From: CAUZIZ01 sp965218775 | GTDB taxonomy: Bacteria > Acidobacteriota > UBA6911 > RPQK01 > JAJDTT01 | Direction: 5' to 3' | Length of the DNA: 64,000 bases | Assembly (NCBI GenBank): GCA_965218775.1 | Contig: CBDCLS010000005.1 | Coordinates: 1,860,001-1,924,000, forward strand | In this document: positions 8,455 to 17,704 of the stretch, piece after piece | How positions within the stretch are numbered: the first letter of the stretch is position 1 | How the letters are laid out: each line of letters begins with the position of its first letter | Notes under the pieces: model-generated | Database searches by the model: none | What the model saw: only the letters and a program-made list of their open reading frames with translations | Told to the model about the DNA's origin: nothing | Translations under genes and position numbers: made by a program

Positions 8455-8519
8455 TTAGGAGTAAACAAAACCAATATCCCTGGGACCATCACAAGAACAA
8501 CTGCCAGAAGCTTCTTCAT
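8455..8519 (-). pseudogene. secreted protein gene, 5' part (split by IS copy 2)
   Basis: ATG 8519 follows AAGGAGGATGAG, a strong ribosome binding site, and encodes MKKLLAVVLVMVPGILVLFTP before meeting the IS at the TTAG duplication. It rejoins codon-exactly with 6761-6284 (65 + 478 nt = 181 codons with stop). The leader carries motif copy B. Confidence 0.85.
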
Positions 8520-8569
8520 TTCTCATCCTCCTTAGAGTTGGGCCGAGATCGGAAACCATTGCCACCTCC

Positions 8570-8608
8570 CATCAGGCGACTGGGCAGTGCGACCTCTTTA
8601 CTGGAAAG
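8570..8608 (-). promoter_or_regulatory. leader motif shared with the secreted gene at 1114 (copy B)
   Basis: CTTTCCAG (8608-8601), GGTCGCAC (8594-8587) and GTCGCCTGATG (8580-8570) appear in the same order and near-identical spacing as copy A, 50 bases before the ATG. The sequence between the blocks differs, which is what a conserved structured leader or operator would show. Confidence 0.4.
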
Positions 8609-9030
8609 ACTCTCCTAGAAGTCAAACAAGCCAACTTCCCCAAGCAATGACCGTGCCAGTCTCGCTACGTTGACTGCAATTCGTTGAAGAAACCGCAAAG
8701 GAAAAGGCTGCAAACCGATCCTGACCGCTGAACTACTCTCTTGATCATATGCAAAGGGCCAAGCAGGGCACTCAAGAAGTGTCAGGGGAGCGACGTTACC
8801 GACAAGAGTCTGACTCTGATTTCCTTTTGGAGAATGAGATCCACGCAGGGACCGTCCGGCCTCCCCCTCTGCACACCGGTGACAGGACGGGCCGATTTCT
8901 TTGTGGCTCCTCCTCCACGATACCGAGCATCGAGTTCGTCGTCGCTTCGCGAACTCGAGCCGTCGTACTCGCCACAAACGCTGCCCTATTTATATTCCAG
9001 TAATCTGTTGCTGCCAGGTGGGATAAAGCT
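8609..9030. other. spacer with no supportable gene
   Basis: About 420 bp without a convincing frame on either strand. An 81-codon minus frame ending at 8796 (LPALSHLAATDYWNINRAAF...) has no ribosome binding site and no recognisable family. I see only a short CGAACTCGAG / GAGTTCG symmetry around 8930-8960. Confidence 0.5.
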
Positions 9031-9088
9031 GGTAACCCCAACGGTTCTGAGTTGGAACCGCCTCCAGAAGACGTTCATCGAGATCGAT
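9031..9088 (+). repeat. direct repeat DR-a (left)
   Basis: About 58 bp starting GGTAACCCCAACGGTTCTGAG. It is repeated with roughly 75-80% identity by eye at 9638-9696 (GGTAGCCCCAAGGGTTCTGAG). The pair brackets a hexamer array and higA. The first 12-14 bases resemble the 3' end of tRNA-Glu (17067 onward). Confidence 0.65.
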
Positions 9089-9097
9089 CTCGTCCTA

Positions 9098-9208
9098 CCC
9101 TTGCCCGCGCCCGTGCCCTTGTCCGTGCCCGGCTTCATCTTCCTCACCCAGGCTCGACGATTGTGGGAAAATGACGGGCAAGGGCACGGGCACGGGCGAA
9201 GGCAAGGG
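9098..9208. repeat. inverted hexamer array R1
   Basis: Left arm (9098-9131) is built from CCCTTG, CCCGTG and CCCGCG hexamers; right arm (9174-9208) from GGGCAAGGGCACGGGCACGG. The arms are complementary and separated by a 42-bp loop. Related arrays lie at 14458-14638, in the blocks at 37000-37450 and 43638-44071, and unpaired at 57594-57623. Confidence 0.8.
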
Positions 9209-9299
9209 TAGCTTCTTCGGAAACTTGACCAGGTTGTGAACTTTTCATCGACCAAGGGGCGCTAGGGATAAGATCCACAGAAAAGGGGAGACACAGACG

Positions 9300-9614
9300 A
9301 TGACAGAAAGAGATCCAATGTTGACGCTCATCCACCCGGGTGAGATTCTGCTTGAGGAGTTTATGAAACCGCTGGGAATCACCCAGTATCGGCTAGCAAA
9401 AGACATCTCGGTGCAGCCGCTGCGGATCAGCGAGATTGTTCGCGGGAAGCGGGCAATCAGCGCAGACACTGCGCTGCGCCTGGGGAGGTATTTCGGGAAC
9501 TCCGGCCAGTTCTGGATGAACCTACAGGCGCACTATGAACTCGAGGTCGCCGAGGACGCCCTGGAGGACCGCCTGGAAAAAGAGGTCACACCTCGGGACG
9601 ATATGGCGGCGTAG
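9300..9614 (+). CDS. higA: HigA-type antitoxin (XRE family), orphan
   Basis: 104 aa. IHPGEILLEEFMKPLGITQYRLAKDISVQPLRISEIVRGKRAISADTALRL is the HigA helix-turn-helix signature, and YFGNSGQFWMNLQAHYELEVA is typical of the C-terminal half. In this family HigA binds the HigB RNase and represses its own operon. The usual partner is encoded directly upstream, but here the 200 bp upstream hold a hexamer array and a direct repeat, and I see no HigB remnant. It may be a solitary regulator or a decayed module. GGGGAGAC at 9284-9291 may serve as ribosome binding site. Confidence 0.85.
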   Translation: MTERDPMLTLIHPGEILLEEFMKPLGITQYRLAKDISVQPLRISEIVRGKRAISADTALRLGRYFGNSGQFWMNLQAHYELEVAEDALEDRLEKEVTPRDDMAA

Positions 9615-9637
9615 CCCGGCCGCTGGAAAACGGATGT

Positions 9638-9696
9638 GGTAGCCCCAAGGGTTCTGAGTTGGAACCATCTCTTCAAAAGTCTTCATTAACTCGATC
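9638..9696 (+). repeat. direct repeat DR-a (right)
   Basis: Second copy of the repeat at 9031-9088, starting 24 bp after the higA stop and ending in ACTCGATC as the first copy ends in GAGATCGAT. It lies just ahead of the sulfatase-like gene and may contribute to its leader. Confidence 0.65.
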
Positions 9697-9737
9697 AAAT
9701 AGATTAATTCTTGGAAAACCGAGACCCAATACCTCCT

Positions 9738-12474
9738 ATGAGCACGCCCTCGGGATTCAGCTATTACCTTCATCTCTCAGTGCTTTCTTCCTTCGCAGTG
9801 GCCCAACCGCTGTACGATCTTCTTTCCCGCTACCCGGAGTTTTTCGTCGCTCGCCACTCCCGTCCGATTGACATAGTACTCCTGGTTCTCTTTCTCACCT
9901 TGATTCTTCCGCTTTTCTTCGTTGTGGTCGAGAGAATCGGTGGCGCGCTGGACGGTCGCCTGCAAAGACTCTTTCGCGCCGTCTTCCTCACCCTTTTCCT
10001 CGCCATCATAGCCTTGCAGGTTCTGAGGCGGATTCCCGTCATACCCGGGTTGCTCCAGGTAGCGGCTGCGCTGCTGGTGGCTTCAGGCCTCTGCGTGCTC
10101 TACGTACGCTCGGCCCAGACACGGTACTACTTGACGGTGCTGAGCCCGGCCATCCTGTTGTTTCCGGCCCTCTTTCTGTTTTCTTCTCCGCTGTACCGCA
10201 TCCTTTCCTCCCACCCCTCTGACGCAACCTTCGAGGCGTTAACGGGAGCCAATACTCCGGTGGCCTTGGTTGTGTTTGACGAGTTGCCTCTGGTGTCCTT
10301 GTTGGACGAAAACCGGCAGATCGACCCGATCCGCTATCCCAACTTCGCCTCGCTGGCCCGTGATTCCCACTGGTTTCGAAATGCAACCTCCGTCAGCGAC
10401 TCCACCTTGGTATCGATTGCCGCCATTCTGACCGGGAGCTATCCGGAACCCAAGGATACGAAAATTCCCTTGCTGGTTGACCATCGATGGAATCTTTTTA
10501 CGCTCCTGGCAGGTTCCCATGAGCTTCGCGTGTTCGAAAATGGGACTCAACTCTCCCCCACTACAGAGAGCCGGCAGAGTCTAACCAGGCGGCTCTCTAG
10601 CCTGTTCTGGGACCTATCCCTGGTTTACGCACACTTGATACTGCCGTCAGAGCTGACGAACGGCTTACCCACGATCACGGAGGGTTGGAAGAACTTTCTA
10701 GATGGCGGCGTCGATCCAGCCGGAAACGGAAGACACAAGACGGAGTCTGAGCGCCAGGAACCGGTCCGATTCGATTTTTCGGACCGATCCAGCAAGTTTT
10801 ACCAGTTCGTCGATTCCATCGAAGCCACGGAAGAACCGGGATTCTATTTTTTCCACTCCATGCTGCCGCACCGACCGTGGGCCTTCACGCCTAGTGGGAA
10901 GCAGTATCTATGGCGAGGAAGCTCAGCTGTTAAAGGTCTGGCTGATGGAAAGTGGGGTGATGACGAGTGGCTCGCCATCCAGGCTCAGCAGCGACACCTT
11001 CTTCAGACCGGATTCGTGGACAAGCTCCTGGGGCATTTGATCGCCAAGCTCAAACAGACAAATCTCTACGAGCGGTCATTGATCATCCTGACCAGCGATC
11101 ATGGCATCAGCTTCCGCCAGGGCGAGCATATGAGAAGGGTCACAGCCTCCAACCATGGCGCCCTCATGGCGGTTCCCCTGCTGGTCAAGACACCCTACCA
11201 GAAGGAGGGAAATGTGAGCGATCGCAACCTGGAAACCATCGATATCGTACCCACCGTTGCTCAAGTACTTGGTATCGATCTGCCCATGAAGGTTGACGGT
11301 CATTCGGCTTTCGATCAGACCCAGCATGAAAGACCGACAAAGAGGGCCTTCAGGGGTGGAAGCAAGAAGTACGTTCTTGATGCCCGGGGTGAATCAAAGT
11401 ACGAATCTGTTGCGAGAAAGCTCGAGCTTTTCGGATCGGGGGCTTGGGACCAGCTCTACCAGATTGGTCCCTACCGAGCTTTGCTGGGAAAAAAGGTGAG
11501 TGAGATCGGTTGGTCGCAAGCAGCCGATGCGCAGGTCGAAATCAAGGGCAAAGCCTTCTACGCGCGTATGCAGGCCGACTTACCCTTCATCCCTGTCAAC
11601 ATTGAAGGAAGGCTCTCCCTCAACCCAACGCCTTCATCGGGCACACCGGTGGCGGTCGCCGTCAATGGGCGACTGCGTGCTTTGAGCCGGACCTCATCTG
11701 TGTTTGCAGGAGGCAAGATCTTTTCGGCCATGGTCCCCGAAACGGCATTCCAGCCGGGGCAAAACCAAGTGGAGACTTTTCTAGTCTCCAAACCGGATAG
11801 TCGCCTTCGGCTCCTGCGTGTCGCTTCCGCGTCCCGGCGCTCCTACAGGATTTCGCGCTCGCTCGAAGACAAGAGGGAAATACTCCTCGCCCCTGATGGA
11901 GAGCCGATTCCAGTCACAACAAAGGACCCTCTGGGAGGGGTGAGAGCCGAGATCAACCGAACAGACTCTCGAGTCTTTCTGCGAGGTTGGGCAGTCGACT
12001 TGCGCGATTCCCGGCCAGTTCGTTCCATTCTGGTTTTCAGAAATGGCGAGCTACTCGAATCCGGAGCGACGCTCGTAAGACGGTCCGATATCGCCAAAAG
12101 GTTTGAGAGTCCACAGCTTCTGGCATCGGGGTTCCTCTTTGAGTTCCCCGCCGTCTTGTTTGATGACCCCGGAGCGACAGAGGTTCGCGTGTTCGCAATC
12201 TCCAACCGCCACACCGCTTCCGAGCTCAGATACTTCGCCCATTACGGCGCCGAGTGGCCGTTTGCTCCTCCTACGAAGGCTTTCGCTCCTTCCTATCGCT
12301 GGGGCTCCAAGATCGAGTTCGGTCGCGAGGGAGATGCCGAAAAATATCAGGAAATGGGATGGGGCAATCCGGAGAACAACTTCACCTGGAGTCTGGGAAA
12401 ACGCGCCTCACTTGTTCTGGAAGTCCCCCGCCCCAGGAACCCAGTGTTGATGGAAGCCGAGGTCGTTGGCCTAG
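9738..12474 (+). pseudogene. membrane sulfatase/phosphoglycerol-transferase-like protein, 5' part (cut by IS copy 3)
   Basis: ATG 9738 begins a protein with about five membrane helices in its first 165 residues. An alkaline-phosphatase-superfamily domain follows: VVFDELP (metal Asp), then SVSDSTLVSIAAILTGSYPE where the nucleophile would be Thr or Ser rather than the Cys of true formylglycine sulfatases, and LTSDHGISFRQGEH (metal DHG). A beta-rich C-terminal region follows. The IS enters after codon 912, and the frame runs 26 codons into the IS to a stop at 12554. Rejoined with 14169-14422 the ancestral protein was 996 aa, so only the last ~85 residues are lost and partial function is possible. 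A truncated relative lies at 2988. Confidence 0.85.
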
Positions 12475-14164
12475 CCCGGATTTCTCAAGGAGAAAGCCGA
12501 AAGGGCGATTTTAGTCGATTTCTCGACGCCGGTCTGGGTCAAAGGCGCCGCTGAGGGCGGTGCAGAGTACGACAGGCGTCGTGAGGCCTGTGTCGAGCGC
12601 GGAAAACCGGTTTTTCAGACACACCTCAGGCGCCTCAGTTGCAGACGGCTGGGATTTCCGACTTTCCTTGGCTCAACCGAGCTGTTGAAGCTGGGCCAAG
12701 GCTTGGGCATAGAGTGCTTGGTAAGGATAACCCTCGCTCAAGGACAGACTCACCCGCCGGACACTGACCCGAATCTGGCCTCCTATCTTCAACAGTTTGA
12801 GGCGAATTGTCTGGCATTGCGCCTTCGCCCACTGGGTCCCCTTCAAAGCGACACGCCTCAACGTGTGCAGCAGATTATAGGCCACCGAGGAGAACCACAA
12901 CCGCAGCTGATTGCTCTTGATGAGGTGCGTCGAGGTCCGATCGGCAAACAGCTCCAGCTGCTGTTCCTTGATCCGATTCTCCGCCTCCCCTCGCGCGCAG
13001 TACAGCTGCTCGTACAGCTTTTGGGCGGGCCACCGCTTCGCTCCCAGCGAGGTGACGACAAAGCGGGGATTGGATCCCTTACCCGTGTACTCGGCCTTGC
13101 CCACCACTCGCCGCTCTTGACTCCAGCTCTTGTGCGTCTGGTAACGAAAGTCCTTATAGACTCGGGCGCTGCTGCCGCTCGCTTGTTGAAGCGCCTGGGC
13201 CTGTTCCAGCTCCGACTCCAGGGTCCCCTCTAAGCGCTGATTGCGGGCCAGACCGAAGACGTAATCCACTCGATGCTCCTCACACCATTTCATCAACGCC
13301 TCGCGCGCAAAGCTGCTGTCCGCCCGCAGCGTAATGCGGACCTTCGGCCACTTCGCCCGCAGTTGTCCCACGATCCGCTCCATCTCCTGGACCGCTCCTT
13401 CGGAGCCATCCAGATTCGACACCCGTAGCTTGGACCCCAGCACATACCCCTCGCAAAAGACATACAGCGGCAGGTAGCAGTAACACCGGTAGTAGCCATG
13501 GTAGAAACGACCCTCCTGCTCTCCGTGCAGCGGATCATCCGTCGCATCCAGATCCAACACCAGCTCCTTCGGTTTACCGCCTCGCACCCGAATGAACTGC
13601 TCCACCAGAAACGCTTCCACCGCCGCTTCATCCACCGGCGTCTTGCGATATTTATCCTGCGTCACCGAGGACAACTCCAAACGATTGAGTGTGCTCTTGC
13701 CGGCACACGCCTTGCCCCGATCCGCTTCCGCTCGCCGATCCCTCCCCAAGGGATCTTCCTTGCCCACCAACACCGCCATCAGCGGATCCGTCCGTAGCTC
13801 CTCATGATCGTTGAGATCCTCATAGCCCAAGGCCAGTCCATAAATCCGCTGCCCCACCAGATCCTCCACACTGAACTCGGTGAAGCGAGGATCGCGCCGG
13901 TCCCCAAAGCAGGCGGCCAAGCCGCGAATGAACCCATAGCGGTTCTCCACCTCCCGTAACAGCAACCCTCCGGCGTCTGAGGTGATCTGTCCCCCGTTGA
14001 ATTCTGCCTCGACTCGGCGACCCTCCAGCCCTTGAAACTCCAGCTTAGAAGCGATACACTCTGTCGTCATAGTAGTCAGCTCCTTGTGTTTGTTAAGTCT
14101 TTGTTAACACAGACTTTATACCACATTGAGCTGACTGCTTTTTCTTATCCTTGAGAAATCCGGG
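12475..14164 (-). mobile_element. IS1380-family insertion sequence, copy 3
   Basis: 1690 bp with CCCGGATTTCTCA ends and CTAG duplications at 12471-12474 and 14165-14168. Its transposase is identical as read to that of copy 4, so these two are the most recent movers. It lies inverted with respect to copy 4, 4.6 kb away. Confidence 0.95.
12673..14070 (-). CDS. IS1380-family DDE transposase (copy 3)
   Basis: 465 aa with an intact frame and the DDE motifs described for copy 1. No difference from copy 4 is visible in the protein. Transcription opposes the sulfatase-like gene that it interrupts. Confidence 0.95.
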   Translation of the reverse strand: MTTECIASKLEFQGLEGRRVEAEFNGGQITSDAGGLLLREVENRYGFIRGLAACFGDRRDPRFTEFSVEDLVGQRIYGLALGYEDLNDHEELRTDPLMAVLVGKEDPLGRDRRAEADRGKACAGKSTLNRLELSSVTQDKYRKTPVDEAAVEAFLVEQFIRVRGGKPKELVLDLDATDDPLHGEQEGRFYHGYYRCYCYLPLYVFCEGYVLGSKLRVSNLDGSEGAVQEMERIVGQLRAKWPKVRITLRADSSFAREALMKWCEEHRVDYVFGLARNQRLEGTLESELEQAQALQQASGSSARVYKDFRYQTHKSWSQERRVVGKAEYTGKGSNPRFVVTSLGAKRWPAQKLYEQLYCARGEAENRIKEQQLELFADRTSTHLIKSNQLRLWFSSVAYNLLHTLRRVALKGTQWAKAQCQTIRLKLLKIGGQIRVSVRRVSLSLSEGYPYQALYAQALAQLQQLG

Positions 14165-14168
14165 CTAG

Positions 14169-14422
14169 GGGGCCACCGAAGAGTCGCCAAGCAGAGAATC
14201 GGAATCCGTATCAACCAACGGAAAGTCGGGGAATGGATACTCCGAGAACGGAAATACAAGACTCAGACTGCGTCGATTCCCACTGATGTCTGGAAGGACT
14301 CAGGCCCCAACGTGATTCTGTTCGAAACTCCTGATGCAGTTTCTCCAGCCGAGATTGCTCCCAGCAGGGACAAGAGGATTCTGGGGCTTGCTTTTCGGTC
14401 GCTGCGACTCACAGAGCTTTAG
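14169..14422 (+). pseudogene. sulfatase-like gene, 3' remnant after IS copy 3
   Basis: After removing the IS and one CTAG, the frame passes from ...EVVGL into GGHRRVAKQRIGIRINQRKVGEW and continues to ...RSLRLTEL with TAG at 14420. The combined length (2737 + 254 nt) is an exact multiple of three. The remnant has no start or ribosome binding site of its own and is not expected to be translated. Confidence 0.85.
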
Positions 14423-14457
14423 GCCCACGCCACCAACCGCAGTATCCATCATTTCCT

Positions 14458-14638
14458 CCCTTGCCTTTGCCCGTGCCCTTGCCCGTGCCCGTTCGTGTTC
14501 CCACCATCGACTCCTCTTTCTCTGGCCTGGAAAAGGTTGTTCGAGATCGTCTCCATACCGACCGAATTGGTCAGAAGCCTTGGTGCGAGCAGAAGATGAA
14601 GTCAGGGCGAGGGCACGGGCACGGGCAATGGCAAGGGA
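14458..14638. repeat. inverted hexamer array R2
   Basis: Left arm TTGCCTTTGCCCGTGCCC (14461 onward) and right arm GGGCACGGGCACGGGCAATG (14611 onward) pair across about 110 bp. The loop contains CGACCGAATTGGTCAGAAGC, related to the loops of the 37.2 and 43.8 kb arrays. CTAAACAGGTACG follows the right arm, as in the other members. It lies between the sulfatase remnant and lptD. Confidence 0.8.
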
Positions 14639-14737
14639 CTAAACAGGTACGTCCAACCGCGGAGCCGCTGAGCACCTCCCCCCGTAGCTGCAGGACCCGA
14701 AGAGCCTGTATTGATTCTGGTACTATTTCCTAGACGG

Positions 14738-16933
14738 ATGCGCTTCGAACTGATTCTCGCGGGACTGCTCACGCTGCTGGTGATGGCTCCTTCTAGCGCC
14801 CAGGACCGGGCGCGAGCAGAGCTTCCGTCGAGCCGGGGACCCGTCACCATTGAAGCCGGGCGCCTGGCAAAAGAATCAGCTGACCGCTGGGTGGCCGAGG
14901 ATCGGGTAGTCATCCGTTTCCAGAACACGACCATCAAGAGCTCCAAGATTAGCTATAACCCTGTTACCGAGGAAGCGACCCTCGAGGGTGGGGTGGAGCT
15001 GATCGACGGGACACAGTGGCTCAAAGGGGCCCGGGCCGAATTGAATTTGAAGAGCGACACCGGAGTCCTCTACGAGGTTGAGGGCTTCACCGATCAAGAA
15101 CTCTTCGTCAAGGCTAAAAGGCTGGTCAAGACAGGACCCGGAACCTACGTTGCGAGTGACGGCTTCATCACGGCTTGCGATGACGCTGTCCCGAAGTGGA
15201 GCTTCAAGCTCAAGAAGGCAAGAATTCGACTGGATTCCTCCGCCCGGATCAAACACGCGTTCTTCAGGATCAAGAGAATCCCCCTTTTCTACCTGCCATA
15301 CGTGGTTATCCCGACGGAAAAGAAGAAAAGGTCCAGCGGCTTCCTGATTCCGAGCACAGGCAATTCGAACAAGAAGGGTCGCCGTCTCAGCCAGGCCTTC
15401 TATCTGGTCCTGGGGGACAGTGCTGACGTCACCGTGCACGAAGACTACTTTTCGGAGCGCGGTTTTGGGCACGGCGTCGCCTTCCGGACCCGACCCAATG
15501 CAACCACCACCCTACAGTTGGACGGATATCTTCTCGACGACAAAAAGGGTCAGGGAGGCGCCAGTTTCGATGCCATTGGGGAAACATACTTCGCCAACGG
15601 CTTCAGGGCCGTAGCGGATTTCAACCTGGTTTCCAATTTTCTCTTTCGGCAGGTTTTCTCAGACAACTTCTTTACCGCCACACAGCCCACCGAAGTTTCG
15701 CGTGTCTTCCTCACCAATAATTTCCAGTCCCGGTCGGTCAACATACTCGTCTCTCGTGAGGAAACCCTCTTCCCCGGCCGTAACGCAGTCATCCGGAGCT
15801 TTCCCACGTTTCAGTTCAAACTCCACGGCCACCGATTTGCCAGGCTTCCCTTCTACCTGGATCTAGACACCGCAGCCGGGGGTTTCAGCCGTGCTGATAG
15901 TCTGATCGAGACTCCAAGCATGACCCAACGCCTTGACTTCTTTCCGCAGTTGTACTTCTCGCTTCCCCTCTTCCAGGGTCTCCGAGTCACCCCAAGAGTC
16001 GCCTTCAGGGAGACCTTCTACAGCGACAGCTTGACCTCCTCGGGATCGTCCCAGTCGGGGGGGGTCAGCGGCGATGATCTGGCCCGTCAGTACCTCGAGC
16101 TGAGCCTGGACCTGAAGGGATGGGGGCTCTCGAAAATCTACCGCGAGTCCTCCCTATCCGGCTCTTGGAAGCATCTGATCGAGCCTACCGCTCGCTATCA
16201 ATACCGGTCGGGGATCGACGACTTCGACCGGACCCTTCGCTTCGACGCATACGACACCATCACCAACTCGCACGAGATTGAGTACGGGTTCTTCAACCGC
16301 ATTTTCGTCAGGCGGGGCAGTGGAGAGGACCGTCAGACACGAGAGTGGCTTTCGGTCAAAGTGGTCCAAAAGCACTTCTTCGACCCGGATTTCGGAGGCG
16401 CCTTCCAGGCAAACACGGTAAACCAGTTCTCTACCTTTACTTCATTGACTGGCTTCCATTTCGGCGGAATCAGACGAGATTTCTCACCGGTCACCACGCT
16501 GGCCCGGGTGACGCCTCAGCCCGGCTTCAGCTTCGATGCCAGGACTGACTATGATCCCGACTTTCATCGACTCCGAAACTTAGGAGTTGCCGGCCACTTC
16601 ATCCGAAGCCAGCTTCTACTCTCAGCCGCCTATTTCCGAACCCGAGAACTGGAACAAGGCAGCTTCGAAAGCCACCAGATTCAATCTCATATTGCCATCG
16701 GCCGCCTTCGTCGTGGTCTTTCCGCCTCCGGCACCCTCAGATACGATGCCGAAAGCTCGCGCCTCCTGAACCACCGTGCTCGCTTGAACTATTTCTGGGA
16801 CTGCTGCGGGGTCTCGGTGGACTATCAGGGCTTCAACCTGGGTGCCCGGCAAGAGAGTCAGATTCGCTTCGCCTTCTTTCTGAAGGGGATTGGCTCGCTG
16901 GGCACCATCAGGCGTCCCAGAAGTCCATTTTAG
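14738..16933 (+). CDS. lptD: LPS-assembly outer membrane protein LptD
   Basis: 731 aa from ATG 14738. The signal peptide is MRFELILAGLLTLLVMAPSSAQ. Residues about 30-130 form the OstA-type periplasmic beta-jellyroll (VTIEAGRL, EATLEGGVELIDG). The LptD barrel follows with ITACDDAVPKWSFK, YLPYVVIPTEKKKRSSGFLIP and many alternating aromatic strands, ending RRPRSPF. Cysteines sit at the plug-proximal ACDD site and in a late WDCCG pair, where LptD proteins form disulfides. With LptE it inserts LPS into the outer leaflet. A 45-codon internally deleted relative lies at 18145. Confidence is high from motifs and length. Confidence 0.92.
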   Translation: MRFELILAGLLTLLVMAPSSAQDRARAELPSSRGPVTIEAGRLAKESADRWVAEDRVVIRFQNTTIKSSKISYNPVTEEATLEGGVELIDGTQWLKGARAELNLKSDTGVLYEVEGFTDQELFVKAKRLVKTGPGTYVASDGFITACDDAVPKWSFKLKKARIRLDSSARIKHAFFRIKRIPLFYLPYVVIPTEKKKRSSGFLIPSTGNSNKKGRRLSQAFYLVLGDSADVTVHEDYFSERGFGHGVAFRTRPNATTTLQLDGYLLDDKKGQGGASFDAIGETYFANGFRAVADFNLVSNFLFRQVFSDNFFTATQPTEVSRVFLTNNFQSRSVNILVSREETLFPGRNAVIRSFPTFQFKLHGHRFARLPFYLDLDTAAGGFSRADSLIETPSMTQRLDFFPQLYFSLPLFQGLRVTPRVAFRETFYSDSLTSSGSSQSGGVSGDDLARQYLELSLDLKGWGLSKIYRESSLSGSWKHLIEPTARYQYRSGIDDFDRTLRFDAYDTITNSHEIEYGFFNRIFVRRGSGEDRQTREWLSVKVVQKHFFDPDFGGAFQANTVNQFSTFTSLTGFHFGGIRRDFSPVTTLARVTPQPGFSFDARTDYDPDFHRLRNLGVAGHFIRSQLLLSAAYFRTRELEQGSFESHQIQSHIAIGRLRRGLSASGTLRYDAESSRLLNHRARLNYFWDCCGVSVDYQGFNLGARQESQIRFAFFLKGIGSLGTIRRPRSPF

Positions 16934-17066
16934 GGCGTTGTCAAATTAGCGGCTGATGATTTTTTTGGCTTTGACATGGGCACTATTTGGACATCAAATC
17001 CTTCACGAGGCCCACTGCCTGAGCCATCTATCCAAACCAAATAGTTGATTTTAAATGGGATGAATT

Positions 17067-17142
17067 TGGTAGCCCCAACGGGAGTCGAACCCGTGTTACC
17101 GCCTTGAGAGGGCGGCGTCCTAGGCCACTAGACGATGGGGCC
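17067..17142 (-). tRNA. tRNA-Glu (CTC)
   Basis: The minus strand folds as a cloverleaf. The acceptor GGCCCCA pairs with TGGGGCT, the anticodon loop is CTCTCAA giving CTC, the T-arm is CGGGTTCGACTCCCG, and CCA is genomically encoded. It is 76 nt including CCA. The 133 bp between it and lptD show no further feature beyond a T7 run at 16958-16966. Confidence 0.95.
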
Positions 17143-17216
17143 ACCGTACATAGGTTTTTAGCCGAACGCCTCGCCGAAGTCAAATTGATGGAAACCCGAA
17201 ACGGGTCCCCTGACAG

Positions 17217-17462
17217 TCAGCTTCGATACCTGGCCAGGTACTCGAGAAGGTAGCCCTCCAGCAACTCCGGATCGGTGGTCATCTGCTCGATCTGCATCCA
17301 GGACAACTCGAAATCGAAGGGCTGAACCCGCTCATGCTGGATGCGAAAACTAAGGCCCTGGTTGTCTTCCCGTGAGTCGATCTTGGCATCGGCGCCCAGG
17401 TGAAAAAAGACAAAATCACCCACTCTTTCGAGTACGATCTGCTTTAGCTCTCGACGCCCCAT
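17217..17462 (-). CDS. conserved-looking small soluble protein, unknown
   Basis: 81 aa, starting MGRRELKQIVLERVGDFVFFHLGADAKIDSREDNQGL. It has alternating beta and acidic segments, then a helical LLEGYLLEYLARYRS tail, with no signal peptide or membrane segment. The ribosome binding site is weak (GGTTGG). Its position between the tRNA and a terminator-like hairpin favours a real monocistronic gene. Family not recognised. Confidence 0.5.
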   Translation of the reverse strand: MGRRELKQIVLERVGDFVFFHLGADAKIDSREDNQGLSFRIQHERVQPFDFELSWMQIEQMTTDPELLEGYLLEYLARYRS

Positions 17463-17555
17463 CCAACCCTATGAATTTTTCGGAAATTTTTGATCTTCCT
17501 ATCGAACTTTAAGGGAGCAGTGGGCATCTATGACACTAACCTATGTGTTCCATGC

Positions 17556-17603
17556 AAAGGGGTCCTGGAGATGGAAACCTCCCCCCAAACCAGGACCCCT
17601 TTT
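17556..17603. terminator. strong intrinsic terminator-like hairpin
   Basis: A perfect 13-bp stem, AAAGGGGTCCTGG paired with CCAGGACCCCTTT, around a 22-base loop and followed by T on the plus strand and TTTGC on the minus strand. It lies 100 bp downstream of the minus-strand AhpD-like gene, which it most likely terminates. Confidence 0.75.
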
Positions 17604-17704
17604 GTGGGTCAGCTCCTTCCCCCAGGAAACTCTTGTTTAATGCGTTCTCAACCACGAGGAAGTCCAGAGGACTTGCTCTCCCGCAGCATCGGTCGATATC
17701 ACCG

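Noticed and set aside
8796..9041. 81-codon minus-strand frame in the spacer before higA
   Set aside because: No ribosome binding site, no family resemblance and no coding-like composition.
9098..9208. Hexamer arrays considered as CRISPR or coding repeats
   Set aside because: The units are six bases and fill two complementary arms; no frame is conserved between copies.
9085..9299. A HigB toxin gene upstream of higA
   Set aside because: No frame with the HigB C-terminal pattern is present; the space holds the hexamer array and repeat.
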